From an uncultured Gammaproteobacteria bacterium (GTDB taxonomy: Bacteria; Pseudomonadota; Gammaproteobacteria; Pseudomonadales; Pseudohongiellaceae), in contig CAJXRP010000004.1 of NCBI GenBank assembly GCA_913060495.1, positions 170,823-234,822 on the forward strand: a stretch of 64,000 nt of DNA, given 5' to 3'. Shown here one piece after another: positions 1 through 7,474 of this stretch (positions are counted from its first letter, which is position 1; each line of letters opens with the position of its first letter). The position numbers and the translations under genes were made by a program. Below the pieces are notes generated by a model. It saw only the letters and a list, made by a program, of their open reading frames with translations, was not told the DNA's origin and made no database searches.

Positions 1-563
1 AGAATCATCAGCCGCTCAACATCCAGACGTGAACAACCGGTGGACTCCGCGATTTCGCGACTACCAGCCTCATGCCCCGTTTCTCTTACATAATCTCGCT
101 GAACTCGAAGAAAGCCGTTCAATCGCTTAATAATATGCACCGGCAAACGAATAGTTCTCGTCTGATTCATCAAACCGCGTTCGATGTTTTGTCTAATCCA
201 CCACGTCGCATAAGTCGAGAAACGAAAACCCTTCTCCGGATCGAATTTCTCCACAGCATGTATCAGCCCCAAGTTGCCCTCCTCTACCAGGTCAAGCAGA
301 GAGAGGCCACGATTCAGATACCTGCGCGAAATTTTTACGACCAGACGCAGATTGCTTTCAATCATCCTACGTCTGCTGGCACTGTCCCCCTGTAATGCGC
401 GTCGCGCGTAGAATACTTCTTCTTCGGCAGACAGCAGAGGTGTATGGCCAATTTCTTTAAGGTAGATACGAGTTACATCTAGGCTAGTGTCAGTCGGGCG
501 AGAAGAAATACTTTGCGATTTCTGAGAATCGCTAGCGCCCGAGGTCAGTTCCTTACAATTCAT
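1..563 (-). CDS. rpoS: RNA polymerase sigma factor RpoS, 5' part (runs off the window)
   Basis: General-stress/stationary-phase sigma factor, which binds core RNA polymerase in the cytoplasm and directs it to stress promoters. The first 187 or so codons are visible; the rest lies beyond the left edge. Region 1.2 starts near residue 29 ([11 protein letters not shown]). It is followed by the core-binding block [10 protein letters not shown] and [17 protein letters not shown], then the -10-recognition stretch [12 protein letters not shown] and the start of region 3. RALQGD and [12 protein letters not shown] are RpoS-like rather than RpoD- or RpoH-like. The ATG at 563 has AAGGAG about seven bases upstream. 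In many relatives nlpD precedes rpoS; here the upstream gene on the same strand is ubiC, 152 bases away, and that gap may hold the promoter and leader. Confidence 0.93.
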   Translation of the reverse strand, partial: MNCKELTSGASDSQKSQSISSRPTDTSLDVTRIYLKEIGHTPLLSAEEEVFYARRALQGDSASRRRMIESNLRLVVKISRRYLNRGLSLLDLVEEGNLGLIHAVEKFDPEKGFRFSTYATWWIRQNIERGLMNQTRTIRLPVHIIKRLNGFLRVQRDYVRETGHEAGSREIAESTGCSRLDVERLMI

Positions 564-715
564 GCAGAGACTCCTTCTCTGTAGACAAGCAATCCTACTA
601 ACACATCCATTGTGTCGTATAGCCCGTGTCTCCGGTTACTAGGATTCGACACACGCTGAGGTTGCTTAACTAAAGTATAGAGTGCTTTGCGGAAAAGTCG
701 AATTGATTAACGCTG

Positions 716-1273
716 CTAGTCCAAAATCGCGGGCAGGAAAAACTCAGCGACCATAATTGGCTTTTCAAAGAGATAGAAAAGACTGCGCCTTCCCCAAGAA
801 TCTCCTGCGATAGGCGTTATATCAATTCCACTTCTAATCAATTCGGGGTGACCAAATAGGTATTCGCCAAGCGGCCTGTCATTTAGCTCTAACACACGCT
901 TGAGTGGGCCCGTCAGGCTAAATTCTGGAATCAATGTGTGTGCCAATACCCAAGGAGTATTCTGACCAACGAGGACTACCTTGCGAGACCAGAATCTATG
1001 GTCGCTCGCCAAGGGACCAAAGCAAGAGCGAATGGTAGGGCTGGGAAGCAATAGCCACTCCTGCGCACGAACCTCAACGCGAAAATCTCCCCCGCTTTTT
1101 TCGATTAACAATTTAGTAAGCGAACTCGAATCAAATAACCATCGCCTCCAGGGTTCTGCAGGTAAGGTACGACGCTCTGCCTCGCTATGCCAATCGAGGT
1201 TTGAATCCGAAATATCAGGGATGGCAGACTGCGGTTTTGTAGACAATGAGTTGGACTCAGCTTTAAATTGCAA
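716..1273 (-). CDS. ubiC: Chorismate--pyruvate lyase UbiC
   Basis: Cytoplasmic enzyme that splits chorismate into 4-hydroxybenzoate and pyruvate, the first committed step of ubiquinone synthesis. About 185 residues, slightly longer than E. coli UbiC because of a low-complexity N-terminus. The C-terminal half carries the family features: PLGEYLF, then WGRRSLF, then VAEFFLP, whose Glu (about residue 177) matches the catalytic Glu. The start used is TTG at 1273. It has no clear ribosome site, so the true N-terminus may be a few residues different. ubiA is not adjacent. The gene lies between the porin and rpoS, all on the minus strand, but the porin terminator separates it from the porin. Confidence 0.88.
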   Translation of the reverse strand: MQFKAESNSLSTKPQSAIPDISDSNLDWHSEAERRTLPAEPWRRWLFDSSSLTKLLIEKSGGDFRVEVRAQEWLLLPSPTIRSCFGPLASDHRFWSRKVVLVGQNTPWVLAHTLIPEFSLTGPLKRVLELNDRPLGEYLFGHPELIRSGIDITPIAGDSWGRRSLFYLFEKPIMVAEFFLPAILD

Positions 1274-1308
1274 GGGGCATCAATTGTCGAGGATTGCGGA
1301 AATAAATA

Positions 1309-1335
1309 CCCCGCACTGCAGGTTGCAGTGCGGGG
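1309..1335 (-). terminator. Rho-independent terminator of the OmpA-like gene
   Basis: Perfect 12-base-pair stem (1309-1320 with 1324-1335) and a three-base loop. Read on the minus strand it is followed at once by UAUUUAUUU. It lies 29 bases after the porin stop codon and ends porin transcription before ubiC. Confidence 0.9.
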
Positions 1336-1363
1336 CAGGTATTGCAGTGTGCTAGCTAGCTAC

Positions 1364-2419
1364 CTAACGAGGTCGAAAGCTCTCAACTGTGTTGACTATC
1401 ACAGTCATTACACGTCGGTTCTCAGCGCGACCAGCGTCAGTATCGTTGCTCGCAATTGGACGAGACTCACCGAAGCCAGTAGAGGATACGCGACTTGCCG
1501 CTACGTTGTAGCGATCAATCATCACCTGACGGACAGCAGCAACGCGACGATCGGATAGATCAAGGTTGTAGGCGTCTGTACCACGGCTGTCCGTGTGCCC
1601 TTCTAACTCGATATCGATGTCTGGAAAGCGCGCCATGAAATCAGCCACTTCTTTTATCTCAGAAAAGTATTCTGATTTGACTTCAGAACGATCGAAATCA
1701 AAATTAACCATCAACTCAACTGTTGCCGTTTCTTCCATTGGAATCGGGCAACCATCTGCATCGACTGCATAGTTTCTAGGAGTATTTGGGCAGTTGTCAC
1801 GGCTATCTGGCACACCGTCTCTATCGGCATCTGCTGGAGCGGCGGCAGCTGCTGGACGTGGAGCGGCGGCTGGTGCCCGCGCCACTGCTGGACGAGACTT
1901 ATCGCCACCAAAGCGATAAACCAATGCCGTATCGATACCTATATCAGAGTCTTCGTGATCGCGCCCAAAGTACTGAAAAGAGCGGACTGCTGTGCGCCAA
2001 GACCACTGATCGGAAATTTTGTAGCTTACTCCGCCACCAATATCCCACATAGTGTCGTTTTCACCGCCAAAACTGGTATTTCCCACTCCGCCGAGAACGA
2101 AAGTGTCGAAAGCACCAAGATTCACACCTAAATCGTAGATAGCATCCAACTTGTAATGATCAATATCAATCTGCCTACGCGCACCAGAAGCTTTAGTGTC
2201 TAAGTCAAACGTACTTAGCTCAAAGCTTAGTCGGTCGGTGAAGTCGTAGCCTATTCCGAAGAAATAGTCGATATCATGCTTCAGCTTCGTCGTGTCATCG
2301 AATTCCATCCACTGTAACCCAGGCGCCAAATAGAACTGGCCCTCATCGGCGAGCGCAGCGGGCGAAAGAAGCCCTACTGAGACGAGTAATGCTGAAGATA
2401 ATTTAGTATGTAAACGCAT
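1364..2419 (-). CDS. OmpA/OprF-family outer-membrane protein
   Basis: Outer-membrane beta-barrel protein that tethers the outer membrane to peptidoglycan. Visible in order: a signal peptide ending at ALA (about 25 residues), an N-terminal 8-stranded-barrel-like region with alternating residues up to about 170, an Ala/Pro linker (APAAAPRPAAAAAP), a thrombospondin-3-like calcium repeat (DADRDGVPDSRDNCP), and a C-terminal OmpA domain. The OmpA domain has the peptidoglycan-binding features GHTDSRG and LSDRRV. I place the start at the ATG at 2419, with GTGGAA seven bases upstream and a normal signal peptide. A GTG four codons earlier is possible but less likely. Barrel plus TSP3 repeat plus OmpA domain is the OprF-type architecture. 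It is divergent from phoR. Confidence 0.9.
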   Translation of the reverse strand: MRLHTKLSSALLVSVGLLSPAALADEGQFYLAPGLQWMEFDDTTKLKHDIDYFFGIGYDFTDRLSFELSTFDLDTKASGARRQIDIDHYKLDAIYDLGVNLGAFDTFVLGGVGNTSFGGENDTMWDIGGGVSYKISDQWSWRTAVRSFQYFGRDHEDSDIGIDTALVYRFGGDKSRPAVARAPAAAPRPAAAAAPADADRDGVPDSRDNCPNTPRNYAVDADGCPIPMEETATVELMVNFDFDRSEVKSEYFSEIKEVADFMARFPDIDIELEGHTDSRGTDAYNLDLSDRRVAAVRQVMIDRYNVAASRVSSTGFGESRPIASNDTDAGRAENRRVMTVIVNTVESFRPR

Positions 2420-2467
2420 AGTAGTTTCCACATTAATAACATAATGATTGGTTGAAAATTTGAGCGC

Positions 2468-2473
2468 ATTATA
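2468..2473 (-). promoter_or_regulatory. Candidate -10 box for the OmpA-like gene
   Basis: Reads TATAAT on the minus strand, about 49 bases before the ATG at 2419. No convincing -35 hexamer was found, so the call rests on the -10 match and position. The rest of the 2420-2676 gap is AT-rich and shows no gene I can support. Confidence 0.35.
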
Positions 2474-2676
2474 GAGATTTTGCCACTCATATAAAGGATT
2501 ATACTAGCATTTTTACCCTTTTTTTTCTGATCTATCTCAAATGAGACTGAGTTCCCCTCCTTCTGGGCCCTTTCGTGATGAAATGCGCCTAAAATCGGGC
2601 AATTTAATCTGCTGCTCAAGAGGCGGTTTAACTCTCTATTTTGCTCGCTAGTGAGCAACTCGAATTAGCCGGTACA

Positions 2677-2710
2677 TTGTCACACACATACAATATATCC
2701 GTACTATAAT
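2677..2710 (+). promoter_or_regulatory. Candidate phoR promoter with a weak Pho box
   Basis: A perfect TATAAT (2705-2710) lies 10 bases after the pair TTGTCAC-ACAC-ATACAAT (2677-2694). The two 7-mers are 11 bases apart, as in PhoB boxes. Against CTGTCAT the first half matches 5 of 7 and the second only 3 of 7. The spacing to the -10 is right for a PhoB-activated promoter, but the second half-site is poor. Confidence 0.4.
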
Positions 2711-2788
2711 GGACTCTGCGCAGTCCTTAAGGCTGCCCCTCCAGTAAAACAATAGGCAAACAAACGATCATGCTTCAGGTATCTCAGC

Positions 2789-4132
2789 TTGCAGAATTGG
2801 CGCTCTGAACTAAACCGGCTCTGCCTCTTATTGGCAGTGGCCGCTATTACCGGTTACGCCGTGGGTCATGTCAGCTGGGTTATGCTGATTAGCCTCTGTG
2901 TTTACTACCTATACAATCTCTATCAGCTGCGCCGCTTCAACCTATGGCTGAATAGAGATTCATCCGAGAGTGATTCCGAACCCCCGGTGAGCTTTGGACT
3001 CTGGGGCGATATTTTTGATGGCATCTACCGCCTGCAAAAACAAGAACGCCGCGCGAACTCCTACCTCGCCAGCATCATCGATAAGGCGCAGGAGTCATCG
3101 GCAGCGCTAGAGATGGCATTTGTCATGATCAACAAGCAGGGCAACCTCGATTGGTGGAATTTCGCGGCGGAGAAACTGCTCGGCCTGCAACATCCGAAGG
3201 ACCGCAACCAATCTATAACCAACCTCATCCGTAACCCAAGCTTCTCAGAATATTTCCATAGCGAGAACTATGATGAAACTCTTAAAATGGAGGCCCCTGG
3301 TGAGAGCAGTAAGATACTTGAGTTTCAGATTGCTCTATTTGGCGAGAACGAGCGCCTGATGATTGTTAGAGACATAACACAGCTGCATCGTCTCGAATCC
3401 ATGCGCAAAGATTTCGTTGGCAATGTCTCCCACGAATTGGGAACCCCTATTACTGTCATCAAGGGATACTTGGAAGCGATTCTCGACAACCTCGACGCAT
3501 TAGACGAGAAATGGCACAAACCCATGCAGCAGATGCAACAGCAATCGATGCGCATGGAGAATATTGTCAGAGACTTACTGATGCTATCGAGTCTTGAGAC
3601 TAAAGGTCTTACGAAGACACAGGATGTTATCGATCTGAATGGTTTGTTTTCTGAAATCGAAAGCGACACTCAGCAGATGTTTAAGGACAAGGCACATACC
3701 TTCGAACTGGTCTGCCCCACAGCCCTCTCGGTCGTCGGAAAACGAAGTGAAATGTACAGTGCTATTTCTAATCTGGTCGTGAACGCTGCCAAATACACAG
3801 CTGCTGGCGGGCATATCAAACTATCCGCCAACAAAGGAGCGAACTCCTTAGATATAACAGTTCAGGACAATGGCATCGGCATAGAGAGCCACCATATCCC
3901 TAGACTCACAGAACGATTCTATCGAATCGACGGGAGCCGATCTTCTGATACCGGAGGCACCGGACTGGGATTAGCCATCGTGAAACATATCCTGGCGAGG
4001 CACGAAGCCGAACTAGAAACAAAGAGTATTTATGGCCAGGGTAGTTGCTTCATTTGCAGGTTGCCGCTGAGCCGAGTGGCCACTAGTCCCACTGGTCAAG
4101 CAAGGAGCGAGAAAGAGACCGAGCAGATCTAA
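2789..4132 (+). CDS. phoR: Phosphate regulon sensor histidine kinase PhoR
   Basis: Inner-membrane kinase that phosphorylates PhoB when phosphate is scarce. Visible: two N-terminal membrane segments (about 10-45), a charged linker, a PAS domain (about 100-195, with FVMINKQGNLDWWN), HisKA with the phospho-accepting His215, and HATPase_c with the N box (NLVVNAAKYT), DNGIGI, and TGGTGLGLAIVK. RLTERFYRID is typical of PhoR. Start is TTG at 2789; no in-frame ATG or GTG lies between the upstream stop and this codon, and AGG sits about 10 bases upstream. The H box reads SHELGTP, with Gly218 where SHELRTP is usual. phoB, normally just upstream, is absent: the upstream gene is a divergent porin. The stop codon overlaps the convergent phoU stop by four bases. 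Confidence 0.93.
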   Translation: MQNWRSELNRLCLLLAVAAITGYAVGHVSWVMLISLCVYYLYNLYQLRRFNLWLNRDSSESDSEPPVSFGLWGDIFDGIYRLQKQERRANSYLASIIDKAQESSAALEMAFVMINKQGNLDWWNFAAEKLLGLQHPKDRNQSITNLIRNPSFSEYFHSENYDETLKMEAPGESSKILEFQIALFGENERLMIVRDITQLHRLESMRKDFVGNVSHELGTPITVIKGYLEAILDNLDALDEKWHKPMQQMQQQSMRMENIVRDLLMLSSLETKGLTKTQDVIDLNGLFSEIESDTQQMFKDKAHTFELVCPTALSVVGKRSEMYSAISNLVVNAAKYTAAGGHIKLSANKGANSLDITVQDNGIGIESHHIPRLTERFYRIDGSRSSDTGGTGLGLAIVKHILARHEAELETKSIYGQGSCFICRLPLSRVATSPTGQARSEKETEQI

Positions 4133-4854
4133 TCAGGCTGCGACAATTTGTCGGCAATATTTTCCAGTGGAGCGTGTCTGACATCCATGCCTTTAACCAA
4201 GTAGATGACGTGTTCAGATATATTCTGCGCGTGGTCACCAATCCGTTCCAGTGCTCGCAGTGCCCACAATAAATTCAGCATACGGCTTATGCTTCTTGGA
4301 TCTTCCATCATATAGGTAATGAGAGATCGCATCGCAGAGCTGTATTCGTCATCAACAACGAGATCGTCATGGGCTATTTCCAATGCTGATTTCGCGTCAT
4401 AGCGAGCGAAAGCGTCTAGTGTCACATTGACCATGCGAGCCACACGATCGCCTAAATGCCTAAATTCCACAATTCCCTCTGGGTAGTCGCCTTCTTCGGC
4501 AAGCTTAATCGCCATCCGTGCAATCTTTGAGGATTCGTCACCTATTCTTTCAAGGTCGCGGACAGTCTTGATTATAGTCAGGACCAAACGCAAATCACTG
4601 GCAGCTGGCTGTCTTCTGGCAAGAATCAGATTACACTCCTCGTCAATCTTGATTTCCATGGCATCGATTACATCTTCTTGCGCCAAGACCTCGGCGGCGA
4701 TGCCGCTATCAGAAGAGGTCATTGCAACTAGCGCATCCGCCAACTGCTGCTCAACAGCACCACCCATCTCTAACAATTGGTTCTTAACATCTTCCAGTTC
4801 AGAATTAAACTGCTTGGAAATATGATCGCTGTGACCTTCAGCTTGCTGATTCAT
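4129..4854 (-). CDS. phoU: Phosphate-signalling adaptor PhoU
   Basis: Cytoplasmic helical protein that links the Pst transporter to PhoR and keeps the Pho regulon off in high phosphate. 241 residues, normal length. The two related three-helix-bundle halves each carry the metal-binding E/DxxxD-type motif: DLERIGDES in the first and ALERIGDHAQNI in the second. The ATG at 4854 has AGGA about eight bases upstream. It is the last gene of pstSCAB-phoU, 32 bases after pstB, and is convergent with phoR. Confidence 0.95.
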   Translation of the reverse strand: MNQQAEGHSDHISKQFNSELEDVKNQLLEMGGAVEQQLADALVAMTSSDSGIAAEVLAQEDVIDAMEIKIDEECNLILARRQPAASDLRLVLTIIKTVRDLERIGDESSKIARMAIKLAEEGDYPEGIVEFRHLGDRVARMVNVTLDAFARYDAKSALEIAHDDLVVDDEYSSAMRSLITYMMEDPRSISRMLNLLWALRALERIGDHAQNISEHVIYLVKGMDVRHAPLENIADKLSQPD

Positions 4855-4886
4855 TGTGAATTCCTATCAATGATGACTTGGACGAC

Positions 4887-5750
4887 CTAACCGTAGCGGC
4901 CAGTAATATAGTCTTCAGTTTGTTTTTGCCGTGGGTTGGTGAAAATAGAGTTTGTTGAATCAAATTCAACCATGTTGCCCATATACATGAACGCGGTAAA
5001 GTCTGACACCCGCGCAGCCTGCTGCATGTTGTGTGTGACTATGACAATTGTGTAGTCAGTTTTTAATTCGTTTATTAATTCTTCGATTTTTAAGGTAGAA
5101 ATCGGATCCAAAGCAGAAGCCGGCTCGTCTAACAACAAAACTTCTGGCTCTACAGCGATTGTTCTCGCTATAACTAAACGCTGTTGCTGACCACCAGACA
5201 TGCCGAGAGCACTATCGTGCAGCCTATCTTTTACTTCGTCCCAAAGTGCCGCAGCCTTTAGTGACTTCTCCACCGCCTCGTCCAGGACGCGCTTCGAATT
5301 AATACCCTGTATACGTAAGCCGTAGGCGACATTCTCATAGATGGATTTTGGAAAAGGATTAGGCTTCTGAAACACCATGCCTACTCGGCGCCTCAAGTCT
5401 GCAACATCGATAGACTTTTGATAGATATCGCTTCCATCCAGCGACACCAGGCCTTCAATAACACAGTCATCAACCAAGTCATTCATTCTATTAAAACAAC
5501 GAAGCAAACTCGATTTACCGCAACCACTAGGCCCGATGAACGCTGTAACCCGCTGTTTAGGTATGGTTAGATTGATATCGATTAACGCTTGCTTATCTTT
5601 CGAATAAAAAAGATTTAGGTTTTCTATGTCGATGCAACTAGAAAGAGTCTCACCACCAGTCTTTGTTTTGTCCCCTAGAACAGCCGAAACATCCACTTTC
5701 CTAGTTGGTGATGGCGCTTCTTTAACCTGCTCGCTACTCATATCATTCAT
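4887..5750 (-). CDS. pstB: Phosphate ABC transporter ATP-binding protein PstB
   Basis: ATPase subunit of the high-affinity phosphate importer on the cytoplasmic face of the inner membrane. Walker A GPSGCGKS at 73-80, Q loop near VFQKPNPFP (126-134), ABC signature MSGGQQQR at 184-191, Walker B VLLLDEP at 204-210, and the switch His in [15 protein letters not shown], a PstB hallmark. The roughly 35-residue N-terminal extension before the ABC domain is of low complexity. The ATG at 5750 was used; another in-frame ATG lies three codons later. It is 26 bases downstream of pstA in the same operon. Confidence 0.95.
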   Translation of the reverse strand: MNDMSSEQVKEAPSPTRKVDVSAVLGDKTKTGGETLSSCIDIENLNLFYSKDKQALIDINLTIPKQRVTAFIGPSGCGKSSLLRCFNRMNDLVDDCVIEGLVSLDGSDIYQKSIDVADLRRRVGMVFQKPNPFPKSIYENVAYGLRIQGINSKRVLDEAVEKSLKAAALWDEVKDRLHDSALGMSGGQQQRLVIARTIAVEPEVLLLDEPASALDPISTLKIEELINELKTDYTIVIVTHNMQQAARVSDFTAFMYMGNMVEFDSTNSIFTNPRQKQTEDYITGRYG

Positions 5751-5776
5751 CGCAATCTAATCCATTAAAATAATTG

Positions 5777-7474
5777 TTATACATCTAGCGCTTTATATTT
5801 CTCTCGAAGGTGATTTCGCAAGGCGACGGCGGTCAAATTTAAGCCAGCGATAACTATGACCAGCAACAAAGCCGTTGCAAAAACTAACGGTCTTGCAGCC
5901 TCGATGTTTGGACTTTGAAAACCAACATCGTAGATATGAAACCCTAGGTGCATGAATTTTTGCTCTAAGTGTAAGTACGGATAATTCCCATCTAGCGGCA
6001 GTGATGGAGCCAATTTCACTACACCAACGAGCATCAGCGGCGCCACTTCTCCCGCCGCCCTAGCGACAGCGAGAATCAAGCCAGTCATCATCGCCGGGCT
6101 TGCCATAGGCAACACGACACGCCATAGCGTCTCAAATTTAGTTGCACCCAATGCCAAGCTTCCCTCGCGCACGCTTCTTGGAATCCTAGCGAGCCCTTCT
6201 TCCGTAGCCACAATTACTACCGGCACCGTAAGCAGCGCTAAGGTCAAAGAAGCCCACAGTAATCCGGGAGTGCCAAAAGTGGGTGCCGGTAACGCCTCAG
6301 GATAAAACATCTGATCGATTTCTGCGCCGACAATGTAGATAAAGAAACCGAGCCCAAACACGCCATAGACGATGGAGGGCACTCCCGCCAAATTATTCAC
6401 AGCAATTCGGATTGCTCGTGTAACAAACCCCTGCCGTGCGTACTCTCGAAGGTAAACGGCAGCCACAACGCCGAAGGGTGTGACAAATACCGACATCAGC
6501 ATTACCATCATCACAGTACCGAATATAGCAGGGAAGATCCCTCCTTCCGTATTCGCCTCACGCGGCTCCGCCGTCATAAACTCACCAAGCTTAGAAAAGT
6601 AGGTGAGCAATTTCGAGAACAGCCCCATCTGATTGGGCTTGTAGGCACGGACTATATCTGCGAACGCAATTTCTATTTCTTGCCCATTAGCCGCAAGAAA
6701 TATTGCGGAGTCTCTATTTACCGTCTCATATAGAGTTATGAGCTGAGTCTGCAGAATCGCGTATTCGGTATCTAACTCTTCCCTGCTCGCCGCTATTTCT
6801 GCTGCCGCTTCTGGAGATTCATCTCCATCCAGCTCGAGACGACGCTCACGCAACCTCAGCCGCTCCATGGCGTAATTGATCAAGCCTATCTCTTGGTTTT
6901 CAATAACATAGATATCGTCTCGAATATTCAATGCACGCTCTAATCGAAGATTGAATTCCAGCCATCTGTTCGCTTCAACTTCTAAAGCATCATCTTGAAG
7001 CACGATAGGTTCACCATTCTCGCGGATACTTTCTAAGAAGCCGTAGAAATTACCCCATTCGCGCCTTTCCATCGCTACAATTTGAGCCGGATACTCTACA
7101 TCTGTGACGAAGTCACTAAGCGCCCATGTGAAGTCAGCCCCAGTAAGGTCTCTGTTCCCTAGCTTCAAAAGCTGCCTTTCGTAGAAGTCTTGCGTCTCAT
7201 CTACGGGAATACCTGAAGATGCGATCTGTGCAGCAACTACTATCTCACTCTCAACAAATTCTCCAATTACCTGCGTGCTCAGCAATTCACCGGTAGACGT
7301 CGGTGGCGCATAGTTAGCTTGCATTACATCTCTAGGCCAAAAATGACTCATGCCTCGAACCGTAAGAAGAATTAACAGGCCAATCACCATCACGATACTA
7401 ATCGCAACAGCGCCAGCATTTAGCCAGACCCAGGGCGTGCCCCTACGCATCCATGTTGAAAGCTCAGTTTTCAT
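5777..7474 (-). CDS. pstA: Phosphate ABC transporter permease PstA, long form
   Basis: Inner-membrane permease subunit of the phosphate importer. At 565 residues it is almost twice E. coli PstA (about 296). One membrane segment (about 17-40) is followed by a large non-membrane region of about 260 residues with a charged, probably coiled-coil stretch (RLRLRERRLELDGD), then the usual permease domain from about 310. That domain has the inner-membrane EAA-type loop SLALGATKFETLWRVVLP. Long PstA proteins of this kind are known in Vibrio and Shewanella relatives. The start ATG overlaps the pstC stop (ATGA), which implies translational coupling. Confidence 0.92.
   Translation of the reverse strand: MKTELSTWMRRGTPWVWLNAGAVAISIVMVIGLLILLTVRGMSHFWPRDVMQANYAPPTSTGELLSTQVIGEFVESEIVVAAQIASSGIPVDETQDFYERQLLKLGNRDLTGADFTWALSDFVTDVEYPAQIVAMERREWGNFYGFLESIRENGEPIVLQDDALEVEANRWLEFNLRLERALNIRDDIYVIENQEIGLINYAMERLRLRERRLELDGDESPEAAAEIAASREELDTEYAILQTQLITLYETVNRDSAIFLAANGQEIEIAFADIVRAYKPNQMGLFSKLLTYFSKLGEFMTAEPREANTEGGIFPAIFGTVMMVMLMSVFVTPFGVVAAVYLREYARQGFVTRAIRIAVNNLAGVPSIVYGVFGLGFFIYIVGAEIDQMFYPEALPAPTFGTPGLLWASLTLALLTVPVVIVATEEGLARIPRSVREGSLALGATKFETLWRVVLPMASPAMMTGLILAVARAAGEVAPLMLVGVVKLAPSLPLDGNYPYLHLEQKFMHLGFHIYDVGFQSPNIEAARPLVFATALLLVIVIAGLNLTAVALRNHLREKYKALDV

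Noticed and set aside
2374..2658. 94-codon minus-strand frame over the OmpA promoter region
   Set aside because: Overlaps the OmpA-like gene start in another frame, lacks a ribosome site, and the composition is not protein-like.
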